Below are positions 36,435 to 46,798 of a stretch of DNA of 64,000 nt, in pieces. Location of the stretch: contig NZ_CABJDN010000005.1 of the NCBI RefSeq assembly GCF_902364365.1, positions 496,001 to 560,000 of the forward strand, written 5' to 3'. Each line of letters begins with the position of its first letter. Within the stretch, counting starts at the first letter, position 1. The notes under the pieces were generated by a model. The model made no database searches, had not been told where the DNA came from, and worked only from the letters and a program-made list of their open reading frames with translations. This DNA is from Bacteroides intestinalis (GTDB taxonomy: Bacteria > Bacteroidota > Bacteroidia > Bacteroidales > Bacteroidaceae). Position numbers and translations under genes: made by a program.

Positions 36435-39024
36435 ATGAGAATAAGAAAACACGATTGCTTAATTAACCCTTGCAGCCCCCCTATTTTTAGCAGCTTGCGC
36501 GGACAAAGATGTGTACAACCCGGACAAGGTTCGCCCTATAGCCCCTGTTGAGAATCCCTTAGGAAAAGATTTTGTAGCCCCCGACGGCTTTGACTGGTCA
36601 ATGATTACCACTGTCAAATTGAACATTGAAGTCAAAGATGAATTCAACGGACAGTACAATTATCTGATAGAAGTATTTACTTCCAATCCATTGTCAGACA
36701 AAACAGCAACGCCACTTGCTGCTGGATATGCCAAAAGTGGAAACAGTTATATAACAGAGATCAGTATACCTAAAAACTGCAAACAAGTCTTTGTACGCCA
36801 AACTGACCCTAACCAACGGAAAGAAATCTATCAATACACTATACCAGAAAATGGAGGTATACTAAATTGTAAGTTATATTATGCTACAACGACTACACGT
36901 ACCGAAACATCCGAGAGTACTTCTGCCTATGAAGCAGCAAAACAAGCCGGAATAATAGAGCCTGAAGTACCTGACTATAAAGATAATATTGACGTACCAT
37001 CAAAATCTGATCAACCAACAAATGATTGGGGGTCCGGCATGACATTCGATAATGGAGCCAAATACATCATCACAGAAAATTACACAGAAGTATCTCCATT
37101 TACTAAAGATATTCAAGTAAATGGTAGAATGAGTATCTATGTGAAAGGTACATGGAAAATCAGTACCACTTACTATGCTTTTGATATATATGTATTAGAT
37201 GGTGGAAAAATCATCAGTGACAATGGACTTACATTCGATAACAAACCCAATCTGACAATAGCCCCCAAAGGACTTTTAAATATAAAAGGAACATTTAGCT
37301 TCCAGTGTAGCAAGATTGTAAATTTTGGTACTATTAAAGCTGCATCACTCATTAATCCGGGAAGTGCAGGAGAGTTCTACAACAACGGAGTTATTGAGAC
37401 CACCAATCAGATAGCCCTCAATAAGACAACCTTTTTTAATTGTAATAAACTCGAAACGCCCCAATTAAACCTAGTTGACGCAGCCTTTGTGAACAAAGCA
37501 GATCTAAATGTAAAAGGGAATATCTCCATGAACGGAGGAACTCTGTTTAATAGTGCCAATATTTCTTTCAACAATGAGCCAAGTGGCCAAATCTGGACAA
37601 ACAATGGCACAGGAACAAGAATTATTAATCATGATAAAGCTCAAATCAAAGGCTATGCCGTAAATACCGGACTTGCTTTATACAATGACGGCACTATTGA
37701 AGTTTTCAATTTCAACAGTGGAGGTTCTGGAGATCTTATATACAATGCTTGCATGATGATTATTAAAAATAATTTTTCTTTCAGAGATGTAACATTGAAT
37801 CATGGTTCCATAACTGCAGGACTAGAGAATGAAGCATGGATGCCGACTCCTACTATATCTAATGAAAATGATGCTAAATTTAATTTACTAAATGGCTCTA
37901 TCATTAAAGCTAGGACGTTAACTATAAAGAGCGGAAACAACCGCTTTATCGGAGGAAACACAGGTACAAAGACTAATAAGTCTATGATAAAGGCCCAACT
38001 TATCAAATATAATTGGACAACCCATCTGGAAGGGAATTTAGTCGTAGAAGGCACTCCAGACTACTCTCAAGCAAACAATAATGCAGACTGTCTTAAATCA
38101 GATCAAGGCATCATCCAAACAGGTTTTGATGAATCTAAATACGAAATTGAAACCTGCGGTGGCATCATCAACGAAGGTAATTCCGGTGATCCCGATCCCG
38201 TAGATCCTCCCAAACCGGATACAGGCGACAACACCATCTATACTTATGCTTTTGAGGATCAATGGCCCGCTTACGGTGACTTTGACATGAACGACATCGT
38301 TATTACTATTGACAAGATGAATATAACTGATGGCAAGAAGTTAACCATTCAAGGAAATGTACGTGCCGTAGGTTCCAGCCGTAAGACTGGTGTAGGAATT
38401 CAATTCTTGAATGTAAGCAGTAGTGGAGTAACCTTAAGTGGAAAAGTACAAAATGGATCTCCTGCCTTTGAAAGCGGACAAGATCACCCGGTTGTAATTC
38501 TCTGTACTAATGCACATAAGTATTGCAATCCTTCTATTGCAGATGATAACTTTACGTTCTATTGCACGGATCCAACTGCTGGAAGTACATACAATGGAAA
38601 TGGAGCTGCGTTTGAAATCGCGATGACATTCTCTACAACTGAAGAAGCTATGGAAGCCATAAAGATCAAAAATATAGATGTATTCATTATAAGTAAAGAA
38701 AGCCAGGAAAATACAGGGCGTACAGAAATACACTTGCCCAATTATGCTCCTACCCAATTAGCCACTACTACTTTATTTGGAATGAGTAACGATGCTTCTG
38801 CACGCAATAACATGCTTAATGTTAACCAGAAAGGGTACTATATCAGTACTGAAGGTTTAGCATGGGGCATTTGTATACCGAGTACAGACGTATGGAAATA
38901 CCCCAAAGAACGGAAAATGATTACAGATGTCTACCCTGATTTCAAAGGTTGGGTCACAAGCGGTGGAGCTAACAATACAGATTGGATATCCAATCATAAT
39001 AATGACATTTTTATAAAACCCTAA
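36435..39024 (+). pseudogene. Second LruC lipoprotein, frameshifted in the signal peptide
   Basis: From 36463 to the stop at 39024 the frame matches the preceding paralogue, with the LruC domain near-identical (FEDQWPAYGDFDMNDI). The lipobox LAAC is intact at 36487-36498, but no start codon is in that frame: a TAA lies at 36460, and the expected ATG at 36435 is one base out. Removing one A at 36465/36466 restores MRIRKHDCLITLAAPLFLAAC. Only GTG at 36511, past the lipobox, could start it as is, giving 837 residues without export signal. Pseudogene, phase-variable gene or sequencing error remain possible; a -7 box TATATTTG is kept at 36381. Confidence 0.75.
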
Positions 39025-39049
39025 TCACCGATATGAAGCAAATTTCATA

Positions 39050-39080
39050 AAAAAGTCAGAAAATATCTGACTTTTTTATG
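39050..39080 (+). terminator. Rho-independent terminator
   Basis: AAAAAGTCAGA at 39050-39060 pairs with TCTGACTTTTT at 39066-39076 over AAATA, with a T-run included. Confidence 0.85.
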
Positions 39081-39318
39081 TATCGCTTTACAGAACTGAT
39101 CAATTACACTCTTTTCCTCCTTATCAAGAGCCTAAAAAGCGGAAAAACATTATTTGATGATTCTAAAGAGAAAGTTGTTTCATCTGACCGAGAAATATCT
39201 ATTAAAAAGAGTTAATTATATGATTTTTCTCTCCCTATACAAATACAATTAGCGCAAATAAACGTATTTTTGCTTATTATCAAACGAAACAAATGTATTG
39301 ACGAAAAAAGAATAAGAT

Positions 39319-39367
39319 AAAACTGCCTTCATCGCTTGTAAAGCCCATAAAGAAAGCAGTTTTTTTT
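39319..39367 (+). terminator. Terminator-like hairpin in the leader of the polysaccharide locus
   Basis: AAAACTGC at 39319-39326 pairs with GCAGTTTT at 39356-39363, with TTC/GAA pairs after one mismatch, followed directly by Ts to 39367. It stands 58 bases before the receiver gene, where it could end an upstream transcript or act as an attenuator. No upxY-type antiterminator gene is visible in this window. Confidence 0.6.
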
Positions 39368-39424
39368 ATGAACAAAAAACTTATAATATATAAAGCAGGT
39401 AACAGAATAATATAAATAGCAATA

Positions 39425-39784
39425 ATGAAACAGATATTATTAGTAGATGATAAAGCCTCTATAGGCAAAGTGCTCTCTATGTACTTGGGAAAAGAGTATG
39501 ATTTTGTATACTGCGAAGATCCCTTGAAGGCAATTGAGTGGCTACATGAAGGTAATGAACCCGATTTGATCATATCAGACATACGCATGCCAAAAATGAA
39601 CGGTTCAGAGTTTCTTAAATACCTCAAGGACAATGAACTCTTCAAACATATCCCCGTTATGATGCTTTCGAGTGAAGAAAGTACTACCGAGCGTATCCGT
39701 TTGCTTGAAGAAGGTGCAGTAGACTACATCCTAAAGCCTTTCAATCCCATGGAATTGAAAGTACGCCTCAAAAAGTTCATCTGA
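39425..39784 (+). CDS. Stand-alone response-regulator receiver
   Basis: A 119-residue CheY-like protein with no output domain. The acidic pocket Asp8-Asp9, phosphoacceptor Asp52 (LIISDIRMPKMNG), Ser82/83 and Lys104 (YILKPF) are all present, so it should be phosphorylatable. No histidine kinase is in the window. It is the first gene of the polysaccharide cluster, 27 bases before the priming transferase, so it probably acts on that machinery by contact; that is inference. Confidence 0.92.
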   Translation: MKQILLVDDKASIGKVLSMYLGKEYDFVYCEDPLKAIEWLHEGNEPDLIISDIRMPKMNGSEFLKYLKDNELFKHIPVMMLSSEESTTERIRLLEEGAVDYILKPFNPMELKVRLKKFI

Positions 39785-39811
39785 ATCAACAACAAATACG
39801 CATAAAAGGAC

Positions 39812-40984
39812 ATGTTATACTACATCTATATAGGGAATAATCGGATTAGTATCGATCATCTGAGCAAAGTCACAGGGGGTATGTTCGTTGCTGTCTCTTC
39901 TCCCCAGAAAGCGGCTAAAGTAATCGATGGCATCCGAGACAGGTATAACATATCCATTCTTTATGAACAAACTGAAACTCGCGAGGCAGACTGTATTGAG
40001 ATAACCTATTTGCGTAAGCGATATCCTCGGGTTTACATCACTCTCATAACTGAAGAACTGAAATCCGAGAATCGGAAAGCTTATCTGCAAGCCGGAGTAA
40101 ACAATACCCTCCCTCCACATGCCGAAGAAGATAATATTCAACACATGAATACATATCTCAGGGCACGTAAAGAGAGCAAGTTGAAAGAATTTAGCGAAAC
40201 GCATCGCAAGGTACTGAACACTTTCCATCTTCCTCTATGGAAACGTACATTTGATGTACTTTTTGCAAGTGCAGCCGTTATCATTCTTTCTCCTGTATTG
40301 ATAGGAACTGCCATTGCCATTCGTATAGAGAGCAAAGGGAAAGTTATTTACAAATCTCAGCGAGTAGGCTCTAACTATCAGATTTTCAACTTTTTAAAAT
40401 TCCGTTCCATGTACACTAATGCGGATAAGCGATTGAAGGAATTAAATGCCCTCAATCAATATCAAATAGAAGAAGTTGAAAGTTCTGACGAAGGTCCTGA
40501 AATTCGTTTCGATGATCTTTCCGGTACGCCGGATGAAGAAGAAAGCTTATTGATTTCGGATGATTTTGTGATTTCCGAAGAGGATTTCGCGAAAAAGAAA
40601 GAAAAGGCTCTGAACAATACATTCATTAAATTAGAGAACGATCCACGTGTAACGCGTGTAGGACGTATCATTCGCAAATACAGCATTGATGAGTTGCCAC
40701 AATTATTCAACATACTGAAAGGCGATATGAGTATTGTAGGAAATCGGCCACTCCCCCTCTATGAAGCAGAGTTGTTGACTAGTGATGCATATATAGACCG
40801 TTTTATGGCACCAGCGGGATTAACAGGATTGTGGCAAGTAGAGAAACGAGGTGAAGCAGGCAAAATGTCTGCTGAAGAAAGAAAACAATTGGATATAAAA
40901 TATGCAAGAGATTTTTCATTTTGGCTGGATATGAAAATTCTGATCAAAACATTAACAGCATTTATCCAAAAAGAGAATGTTTAA
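39812..40984 (+). CDS. Priming sugar-phosphate transferase with receiver-like N-terminus
   Basis: A 390-residue polyprenyl-phosphate sugar-1-phosphate transferase (WcaJ/PglC type) that starts the repeat unit. Residues 1-118 resemble a receiver domain in pattern ([33 protein letters not shown]) but lack the phosphoacceptor Asp. One membrane segment is at 147-170, KFRSM at 196-200, and the catalytic part [20 protein letters not shown] starts at 277. An acidic insert of about 60 residues (210-270) separates them. The usual several N-terminal membrane helices are replaced by the receiver-like part. Confidence 0.88.
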   Translation: MLYYIYIGNNRISIDHLSKVTGGMFVAVSSPQKAAKVIDGIRDRYNISILYEQTETREADCIEITYLRKRYPRVYITLITEELKSENRKAYLQAGVNNTLPPHAEEDNIQHMNTYLRARKESKLKEFSETHRKVLNTFHLPLWKRTFDVLFASAAVIILSPVLIGTAIAIRIESKGKVIYKSQRVGSNYQIFNFLKFRSMYTNADKRLKELNALNQYQIEEVESSDEGPEIRFDDLSGTPDEEESLLISDDFVISEEDFAKKKEKALNNTFIKLENDPRVTRVGRIIRKYSIDELPQLFNILKGDMSIVGNRPLPLYEAELLTSDAYIDRFMAPAGLTGLWQVEKRGEAGKMSAEERKQLDIKYARDFSFWLDMKILIKTLTAFIQKENV

Positions 40985-41034
40985 ACAGAGAGATAAATAA
41001 ATAGCAGTTTGACACAATAGTGAATCAAAAAGAA

Positions 41035-41871
41035 ATGATAAGAAAGTGTATCGCATATATTTATAGCATAGCCATTTGGGGGTTATTAGCTTTTCCTGCA
41101 ACTATTGTTGCACAAGAACCGACTATGTCGCGTGAAGAACGCATCAAAGCTTTGGAACGTTTAAAAATGGAAGATGCACAATGGGAAAAAGCAACCTCCA
41201 CTTATACAAAGAATGATGTGCCCATAGAAATCGAAAAGATGGAATTACCCCCCTTATCTATTTTTTTGGATGCTGTTACAGAGAATGCCACAGTAAAGCG
41301 GGCACAGTCACAGATAGATCAGGTGAAAAATGAATATCGCCTGCAGAAGCGTGAATGGTGGAATTATTTCCGGTTAAGTGGTATGTATTCATATGGACGA
41401 TATAATGTCATTGGTAATACCAGTGATGAATTTACTCCCATGTATCAAACCACAATGTCAAGTGCACAACACAACTTCAATGTGGGTGCTAATGTCGGTG
41501 TTAGTCTTGGTGACTTATTTAATCGTCCATTAAAGCTAAAGAAATACAAATATAGCATCGAACAACTGGAGTATACACAAGATGAAGTAATGGAAGACCG
41601 AAAACTTAAAGTATTGGAAGCTTATAATGCAGTAACAGAGCAATTAGCTACCATTAAAGCTAAAGCTGAAACAGCTGCACTCTACAATGCACAGATGAAA
41701 ATATCAGAAAATAATTTCATTCAAGGAAAGATAGATATTATTTCGCTTTCTCTGGAACGTGCACGACGTACTGGAGCCGTTACCAATTATGAACAAAGTA
41801 GGGTCGCATTGCACAACTCTATTGTACTATTGGAGATGTTGACCAATGTAAAAATCATAAAAGACAAATAA
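41035..41871 (+). CDS. TolC-like outer-membrane protein of the polysaccharide locus
   Basis: A 278-residue exported protein. The start at 41035 gives a clean signal peptide (MIRKCIAYIYSI... ending AQEP); a GTG at 41020 is possible. It has long helices (AVTENATVKRAQSQIDQVKNE, DRKLKVLEAYNAVTEQLATI) around short strands, and SREERIKALERLK near the mature start. The helical pattern matches part of outer-membrane efflux proteins but is shorter than TolC (about 450). I infer an export role. It is 6 bases before the Wzc-like gene. Confidence 0.65.
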   Translation: MIRKCIAYIYSIAIWGLLAFPATIVAQEPTMSREERIKALERLKMEDAQWEKATSTYTKNDVPIEIEKMELPPLSIFLDAVTENATVKRAQSQIDQVKNEYRLQKREWWNYFRLSGMYSYGRYNVIGNTSDEFTPMYQTTMSSAQHNFNVGANVGVSLGDLFNRPLKLKKYKYSIEQLEYTQDEVMEDRKLKVLEAYNAVTEQLATIKAKAETAALYNAQMKISENNFIQGKIDIISLSLERARRTGAVTNYEQSRVALHNSIVLLEMLTNVKIIKDK

Positions 41872-41877
41872 TGCCTT

Positions 41878-44043
41878 ATGGATATAATTCTATTCATATC
41901 ACAATTTCTATACCGCATCCGCTATTGGCTGTTGTGGGGAACCCTTTTTGTTACAGGTTTAGTCATTTATTTCACTCAGTTTTTACCATATAGCTATACA
42001 GTGAAAAGTAGTTTATATGCAGGAATCACTAATTCGACTTCCATTGATGGAAGTGCCATAAACTATACAGCTATTAATAGTACATTTGACAATCTTATTA
42101 ATATTGCAAAATCTCGTGGTACATTGGAGAAAGTGTCTCTCCGCTTATTAGCCAATTCTTTTACTTATGGTGAAGAATGGAAAGATAACCAGTATATCCA
42201 AGCGAAACATTACCGTCAGTTATTGCAAATAACCCCTAAAGAAGTGTTAGCATTAATAGATCGGAAAGATGTTGAAAAAACGCTTGCTAATCTCACCGCA
42301 TATAGAAAAGAGAATAGTAATAACTTTATATATTCTATATTCAATCGTCCTGTACCATTTTATAGTGCCCTAGCATTAGATGAAATCACCATAAAACGTG
42401 CAGGGAACAGTGATATCCTTGAAATTTTATATACTTCCGCAGATCCCGGAATTACTCAAAAGACAGTAAGTATTTTAATAGACGAATTAATAAAATCTTA
42501 TGAGATACTTCGTTTTAAATCAACCAATGATGTTATTGCTTATTTTGAGAAACAAGTTCGTTTAGCCAAAGAAGCTCTGAATAGAGAAGAGGACGATTTA
42601 ATGAATTATAATGTTCAAGAACGTGTCATCAATTATCCGGAAGAAACTAAGGCTTTGGCAAATACACGTTATGATACAGAAGACCGTCTTGAAGATGTAG
42701 AACGGCTTTATGAGAGTGCGTTTGCCCTACGTAATATGCTGGAAGAAAAAATGGATATTCGGGCACAGATCATTCGTAGTAATACAAATCTTCTGCAAGA
42801 GTTGAATAAAGTCAGCACGCTCAATCAGAGCATTATGGAACATGAAATATTTACCTCAGAAGAGAATCAGGAAGCAAATGATAAACTGAGAAGAGATAGA
42901 GATGCATTAAAAAAAGCAGAAGATCAAATCAACCATATTTCTGATAACTTAAACGAATTTAGTTTTTCTAAAGAGGGAGTCGGCATTCAAGATATGGTTA
43001 CTGAATGGTTAGCAGCCTGTATTGGTGAAGCTAAAGCAAAAGCTGAGTTAGATGTGTTAAAAAGACGTCAGCAAGATATATTTGATCAGTACAGCCACAT
43101 GTCTCCTATTGGTACACAAATTGGTCGTAAAGAACGTGCCATCGGCATAGCAGAAGATAACTATCGTACCCAGCTCAAAGGATTAGCTGATGCCAATCTT
43201 CGTTTAAAGAATATTGAAATGAGTACAAGTAACTTGCAAACAGTGGCTTCTCCTGATTTTCCTCTGACAGACAATGGACGTAAACGCATACTCTACGTAT
43301 TAATAGCCTTTGTTGGCAGTATTGTATTTATTGTTACTTACTTCTTGCTCATCGAAATATTAGACCGCACCTTACGTGATCCTCTCCGCAGTAAACGTCT
43401 CAGTGGTTTACCCGTCATTGCAGCATTCAACGGTATAAACAATTTGAAATATCGTGGTTTCTTAAAAGTATGCAATCGAATTGCCGCTGCCTATTGCTGT
43501 CGCAAGCTGGATAAGTACATGACTCCGGGACAACCGGCAGTTATCAATATGCTTAGTATCAATCCCCGCGAAGGGAAGTCATTCTTAGCAAAATATTTCA
43601 TCGAGCATTGGCAATCCGAGGGAGTTCGTGTACGCTTGGTACAATATGGCGTAGACTTCGAAGTAGATGATAAGAAATATATCCAAGCTGAACAACTATC
43701 TGATTTTTGGAAGCTAAATGAAGCGGAGCAAATTCCTGATATTATTTTGGTAGAATATCCGGCAATACAAGATAGTTCAGTACCTTTATCCGCACTTCAG
43801 AAAGCAAATGCAACCTTACTCATAGCCAACGCTCAACGTTTGTGGCGAAATAGTGACGATGCAACACTCGCTCCGATAAAAGAATATCTGGAAAATAGTC
43901 CTTTCTTCCTTTATCTGAATAATGCAGACCGCGATGTAGTTGAATCATTTACAGGTGAGTTGCCACCTAAAATGCCCGTACATTCATTCTTTAGCAGATT
44001 GGCACAATTAGGACTGACTTCACAAAAGGCGGCTGTAAAATAG
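41878..44043 (+). CDS. Wzc/Wzz-like chain-length protein with degenerate kinase domain
   Basis: A 721-residue inner-membrane protein. A membrane helix at 17-36 and another near 470-492 enclose a periplasmic part with long coiled-coil helices (about 220-430). The cytoplasmic end resembles BY-kinases: NPREGKSFLAKYF near 561 stands for Walker A', and DIILVEYPA for a Walker B. The canonical GxxGxGKS(T) and the Tyr-rich tail are not present, so tyrosine kinase activity is doubtful. Probable role: control of chain length and export with the Wzy-like protein. Confidence 0.8.
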   Translation: MDIILFISQFLYRIRYWLLWGTLFVTGLVIYFTQFLPYSYTVKSSLYAGITNSTSIDGSAINYTAINSTFDNLINIAKSRGTLEKVSLRLLANSFTYGEEWKDNQYIQAKHYRQLLQITPKEVLALIDRKDVEKTLANLTAYRKENSNNFIYSIFNRPVPFYSALALDEITIKRAGNSDILEILYTSADPGITQKTVSILIDELIKSYEILRFKSTNDVIAYFEKQVRLAKEALNREEDDLMNYNVQERVINYPEETKALANTRYDTEDRLEDVERLYESAFALRNMLEEKMDIRAQIIRSNTNLLQELNKVSTLNQSIMEHEIFTSEENQEANDKLRRDRDALKKAEDQINHISDNLNEFSFSKEGVGIQDMVTEWLAACIGEAKAKAELDVLKRRQQDIFDQYSHMSPIGTQIGRKERAIGIAEDNYRTQLKGLADANLRLKNIEMSTSNLQTVASPDFPLTDNGRKRILYVLIAFVGSIVFIVTYFLLIEILDRTLRDPLRSKRLSGLPVIAAFNGINNLKYRGFLKVCNRIAAAYCCRKLDKYMTPGQPAVINMLSINPREGKSFLAKYFIEHWQSEGVRVRLVQYGVDFEVDDKKYIQAEQLSDFWKLNEAEQIPDIILVEYPAIQDSSVPLSALQKANATLLIANAQRLWRNSDDATLAPIKEYLENSPFFLYLNNADRDVVESFTGELPPKMPVHSFFSRLAQLGLTSQKAAVK

Positions 44044-44060
44044 TGTAATAATAAAAACTA

Positions 44061-45539
44061 ATGGTATATAGTAACCCACATAAAAGTTATGACCTGCCGC
44101 CTAAGGGCCTTACTTTCCTACTGTTAACAGTAGGATTAGTTACTATTGTGACATCTATTATTGCTCAGAAACTAATAATAGCTGCCACAGTTATATGTTT
44201 ACCTTTAGCAGCGATCATACTTATCTATGGTAGTCAGTCACCTCGTTTAGGTTATATACTATATGCAACTTATTCATATTTCCTCACAGCAATTATGCGC
44301 TATAGTCGCCAGGAAGGACTGAGTGTAGTTCTGGATATTTTGTTAGTATACATGACTATCACTATTCTTTTTGCCTCCATCCGAAAAACGTCCAATATAA
44401 AAATCTCAAATGCAATTAATGTACTTACTGTCAGCTATATTGTTTGGATGATATTTATTTTAGTTCAACTTGGTAATCCCGGCATTCGTGACGAAGGCGT
44501 TACACTTGCCATCCGTAGCTGGATATTAGGAACGTTTGTACTTTACATAATTTCCTCTTTATTAGCGGATAATCCCAAAGCCCTCAAAGTAGGACTAATA
44601 ACCATTGGAGCATTTACTCTAATTGCTTTCCTTAAACTCTTATATCAAAAATACCGTTGGTTTGATGTAGCTGAAACAGAATGGCTCATGAAATACAGTT
44701 GGTACACCCATATATTAAGTACCGGAGTTCGCTATTTTTCAATTTTCAGTGACGCTGGTAACTTTGGTACACACATGGGCCTTATCACTATTGTTTATTC
44801 TATTGTTGGCATCCATACTCGCAATAGGTGGTTGTCACTATTTTACATTAGTGTTGCCGTAATGGGAGCAATAGGAGTATTGATGTCCGGTACTCGTGGA
44901 GCTATAGTTGTTCCCTTTGGAGGGCTTATTTTATATTGCTTTATATGTAAAAATATGAAGGTCATGATAATTTCCATCCTAACCGGAGCAATCATGTTTT
45001 CTTTTTTCGCTTACACTGATATAGGAGACCAGAACTCAATCATACGCCGTATGAGAACTGCCTTTCGCCCATCGGACGATGCTTCATACAACGTTCGTAC
45101 TGAGAATAGAAAGCTTATTGCAGATTACCTTGAACACCATCCATGGGGTACAGGTTTAGAAAATGGTGTTCCCAGAACAGTAAGGACTCCCGAAGGGGAA
45201 CTTATCAGAGAAGATTTCATTCCACCTGACTCTTATTATGTGAAATTATGGATGCAGACAGGTATCTTCGGTCTGATACTTTACATAACCATTTATACCA
45301 TAGTCTTAATCAGGTGTTGTTATATCATCATGTTTCGTATACGCAACCGGGTACTCCTCCATACGCTTGCAGCTCTTTTGTGTGGTGTCTTCGGCGTATG
45401 GCTCAACGGTTATGTCGGAGAAGGTATGGGACAACCGCCTACGAATTTCGTCATAGTCGCTTCACTTGCATTCGTGTTGAATGGCCCCTATATAGATAAA
45501 CAAATTACTCAACAGAAATTAATTAAAATAAAGCAATAA
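44061..45539 (+). CDS. O-antigen polymerase/ligase-like membrane protein (Wzy)
   Basis: A 492-residue protein with about ten to twelve hydrophobic segments and one large loop (340-400, ENRKLIADYLEHHPWGTGLENG) as in the Wzy_C/O-antigen ligase family. LEHHPWGTG is the typical loop signature. It is likely to polymerise repeat units in the periplasm. Sequence alone does not separate polymerase from ligase; the locus context favours polymerase. Confidence 0.82.
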   Translation: MVYSNPHKSYDLPPKGLTFLLLTVGLVTIVTSIIAQKLIIAATVICLPLAAIILIYGSQSPRLGYILYATYSYFLTAIMRYSRQEGLSVVLDILLVYMTITILFASIRKTSNIKISNAINVLTVSYIVWMIFILVQLGNPGIRDEGVTLAIRSWILGTFVLYIISSLLADNPKALKVGLITIGAFTLIAFLKLLYQKYRWFDVAETEWLMKYSWYTHILSTGVRYFSIFSDAGNFGTHMGLITIVYSIVGIHTRNRWLSLFYISVAVMGAIGVLMSGTRGAIVVPFGGLILYCFICKNMKVMIISILTGAIMFSFFAYTDIGDQNSIIRRMRTAFRPSDDASYNVRTENRKLIADYLEHHPWGTGLENGVPRTVRTPEGELIREDFIPPDSYYVKLWMQTGIFGLILYITIYTIVLIRCCYIIMFRIRNRVLLHTLAALLCGVFGVWLNGYVGEGMGQPPTNFVIVASLAFVLNGPYIDKQITQQKLIKIKQ

Positions 45540-45544
45540 TCACT

Positions 45545-46798
45545 ATGAATGATATTTTTTCCATATTCAATCCCGACTGGTGGATGGATGAGAATAATAA
45601 CGCTTTGCAGATTGCCGATGCTGTCTTATTTTTGTTATTATGCATCCCGGTGTTGTATCTCTTCATTTGTGCACTGTTCTCGCTTGGTAAGTATAAAAAC
45701 CCTTATCCACCTGCCAAAGTCACACACCGTTTCCTCGTACTTTTCACAGTATTGCGTAATGGCAAAGAAGTGATAAATTCTATCAATCACTTTCTGGATT
45801 CCCAAATTTATCCGCGTAATAAGTACGATGTAGCTGTTGCAGCGACCCAATTACCAGAGGAGGATCTCGTAACTTTGCTTCAAATGCCTGTCAACATCGT
45901 TGTCCCCGATAAGGAGCAATGTACCAAGGTTTATGCTATTCAGCAAGTAATGGAGCGTTATTCTCCTGCAGAGTACGACATGGTAGTTATTTTCAACTCT
46001 GACAATCGGATTGTCCCTAATGCCTTGAGTCTCTTTAATAACGCCTATTATTCTGGATGTGACGCCATTCAGGCTCATCGTATGACAGAAAATCTGACTA
46101 CCAGTATTGCTGTACTAAATGCCACCAGTGAAGAAATCAATAATAACATTTTCCGTAAAGCACACACCCGTATGGGGTTCTCATCTGCTTTAATTGGATC
46201 CGCTATGGCATTTGACTTTTCAATGTTCCATGAATTAGCTCCCAATTTAAAAGGATCCGATTTGAGTAAATCAATGGAAACAGCACTGTTGAAACAAAAT
46301 ATTTTCACTGAGTATATGGAAGAAGTAGTATGCTACAGTAAGAAAGAAGAGAGTGCTGATGGCTACGAAGCGCAACGTATCGGTTGGCTCCGTTCACAAT
46401 ATAGTAGTACAATTTTTGCACTAAAAAAATTGCCAATAACTTTACTGAGAGGCCAATGGGACTATTCCCTTAAGCTTTTCCAATGGCTGATGCCTTCGCG
46501 TTTTCTACTAATTGCCCTTATTGTATGTTGTGCTATTGGTATTACACTGCTCGATTGGTCACTCAGCTTTAAATGGTATGCTCTTTTAACTGTTATCGCT
46601 ATAACATTCTTAATGGCATTGCCCGATGGAGAAGTAAACAAACGTTTCAAACATTCAATATGGGCTTTACCTATCCTTGTATTTGCATCTGTATTCAGCC
46701 ATTTTACAAGATTCTTCCAATTCAAGAAAACTAAGAAGAAAGAGAAAAAAGTAAAAACAGAAGAAACAGAAGAAAAAAAAAACAGAAAGAAGGACTGA
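45545..46798 (+). CDS. Membrane glycosyltransferase, family 2
   Basis: A 417-residue GT-A enzyme anchored by one N-terminal helix (AVLFLLLCIPVLYLFICALF) and two or three near 325-390. VIFNSDNRIVPNA holds the DxD-like site and EAQRIGW resembles the QxxRW motif of processive GT2 enzymes. The last 30 residues are almost only Lys, Glu and Thr, encoded by an A-rich stretch ending in a ten-A run. The stop overlaps the next gene in CTGA, and the A-run may permit frameshifting into it (see findings). Confidence 0.88.
   Translation: MNDIFSIFNPDWWMDENNNALQIADAVLFLLLCIPVLYLFICALFSLGKYKNPYPPAKVTHRFLVLFTVLRNGKEVINSINHFLDSQIYPRNKYDVAVAATQLPEEDLVTLLQMPVNIVVPDKEQCTKVYAIQQVMERYSPAEYDMVVIFNSDNRIVPNALSLFNNAYYSGCDAIQAHRMTENLTTSIAVLNATSEEINNNIFRKAHTRMGFSSALIGSAMAFDFSMFHELAPNLKGSDLSKSMETALLKQNIFTEYMEEVVCYSKKEESADGYEAQRIGWLRSQYSSTIFALKKLPITLLRGQWDYSLKLFQWLMPSRFLLIALIVCCAIGITLLDWSLSFKWYALLTVIAITFLMALPDGEVNKRFKHSIWALPILVFASVFSHFTRFFQFKKTKKKEKKVKTEETEEKKNRKKD
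46773..46798 (+). other. Ten-A slippery run at a glycosyltransferase junction
   Basis: Bases 46773-46782 are ten As followed by C. In the frame of the upstream gene the codons are GAA AAA AAA AAC, containing the heptamer A AAA AAC, a classical -1 slippery site. A -1 shift would continue into the downstream glycosyltransferase frame, which is open from 46735. Confidence 0.5.
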
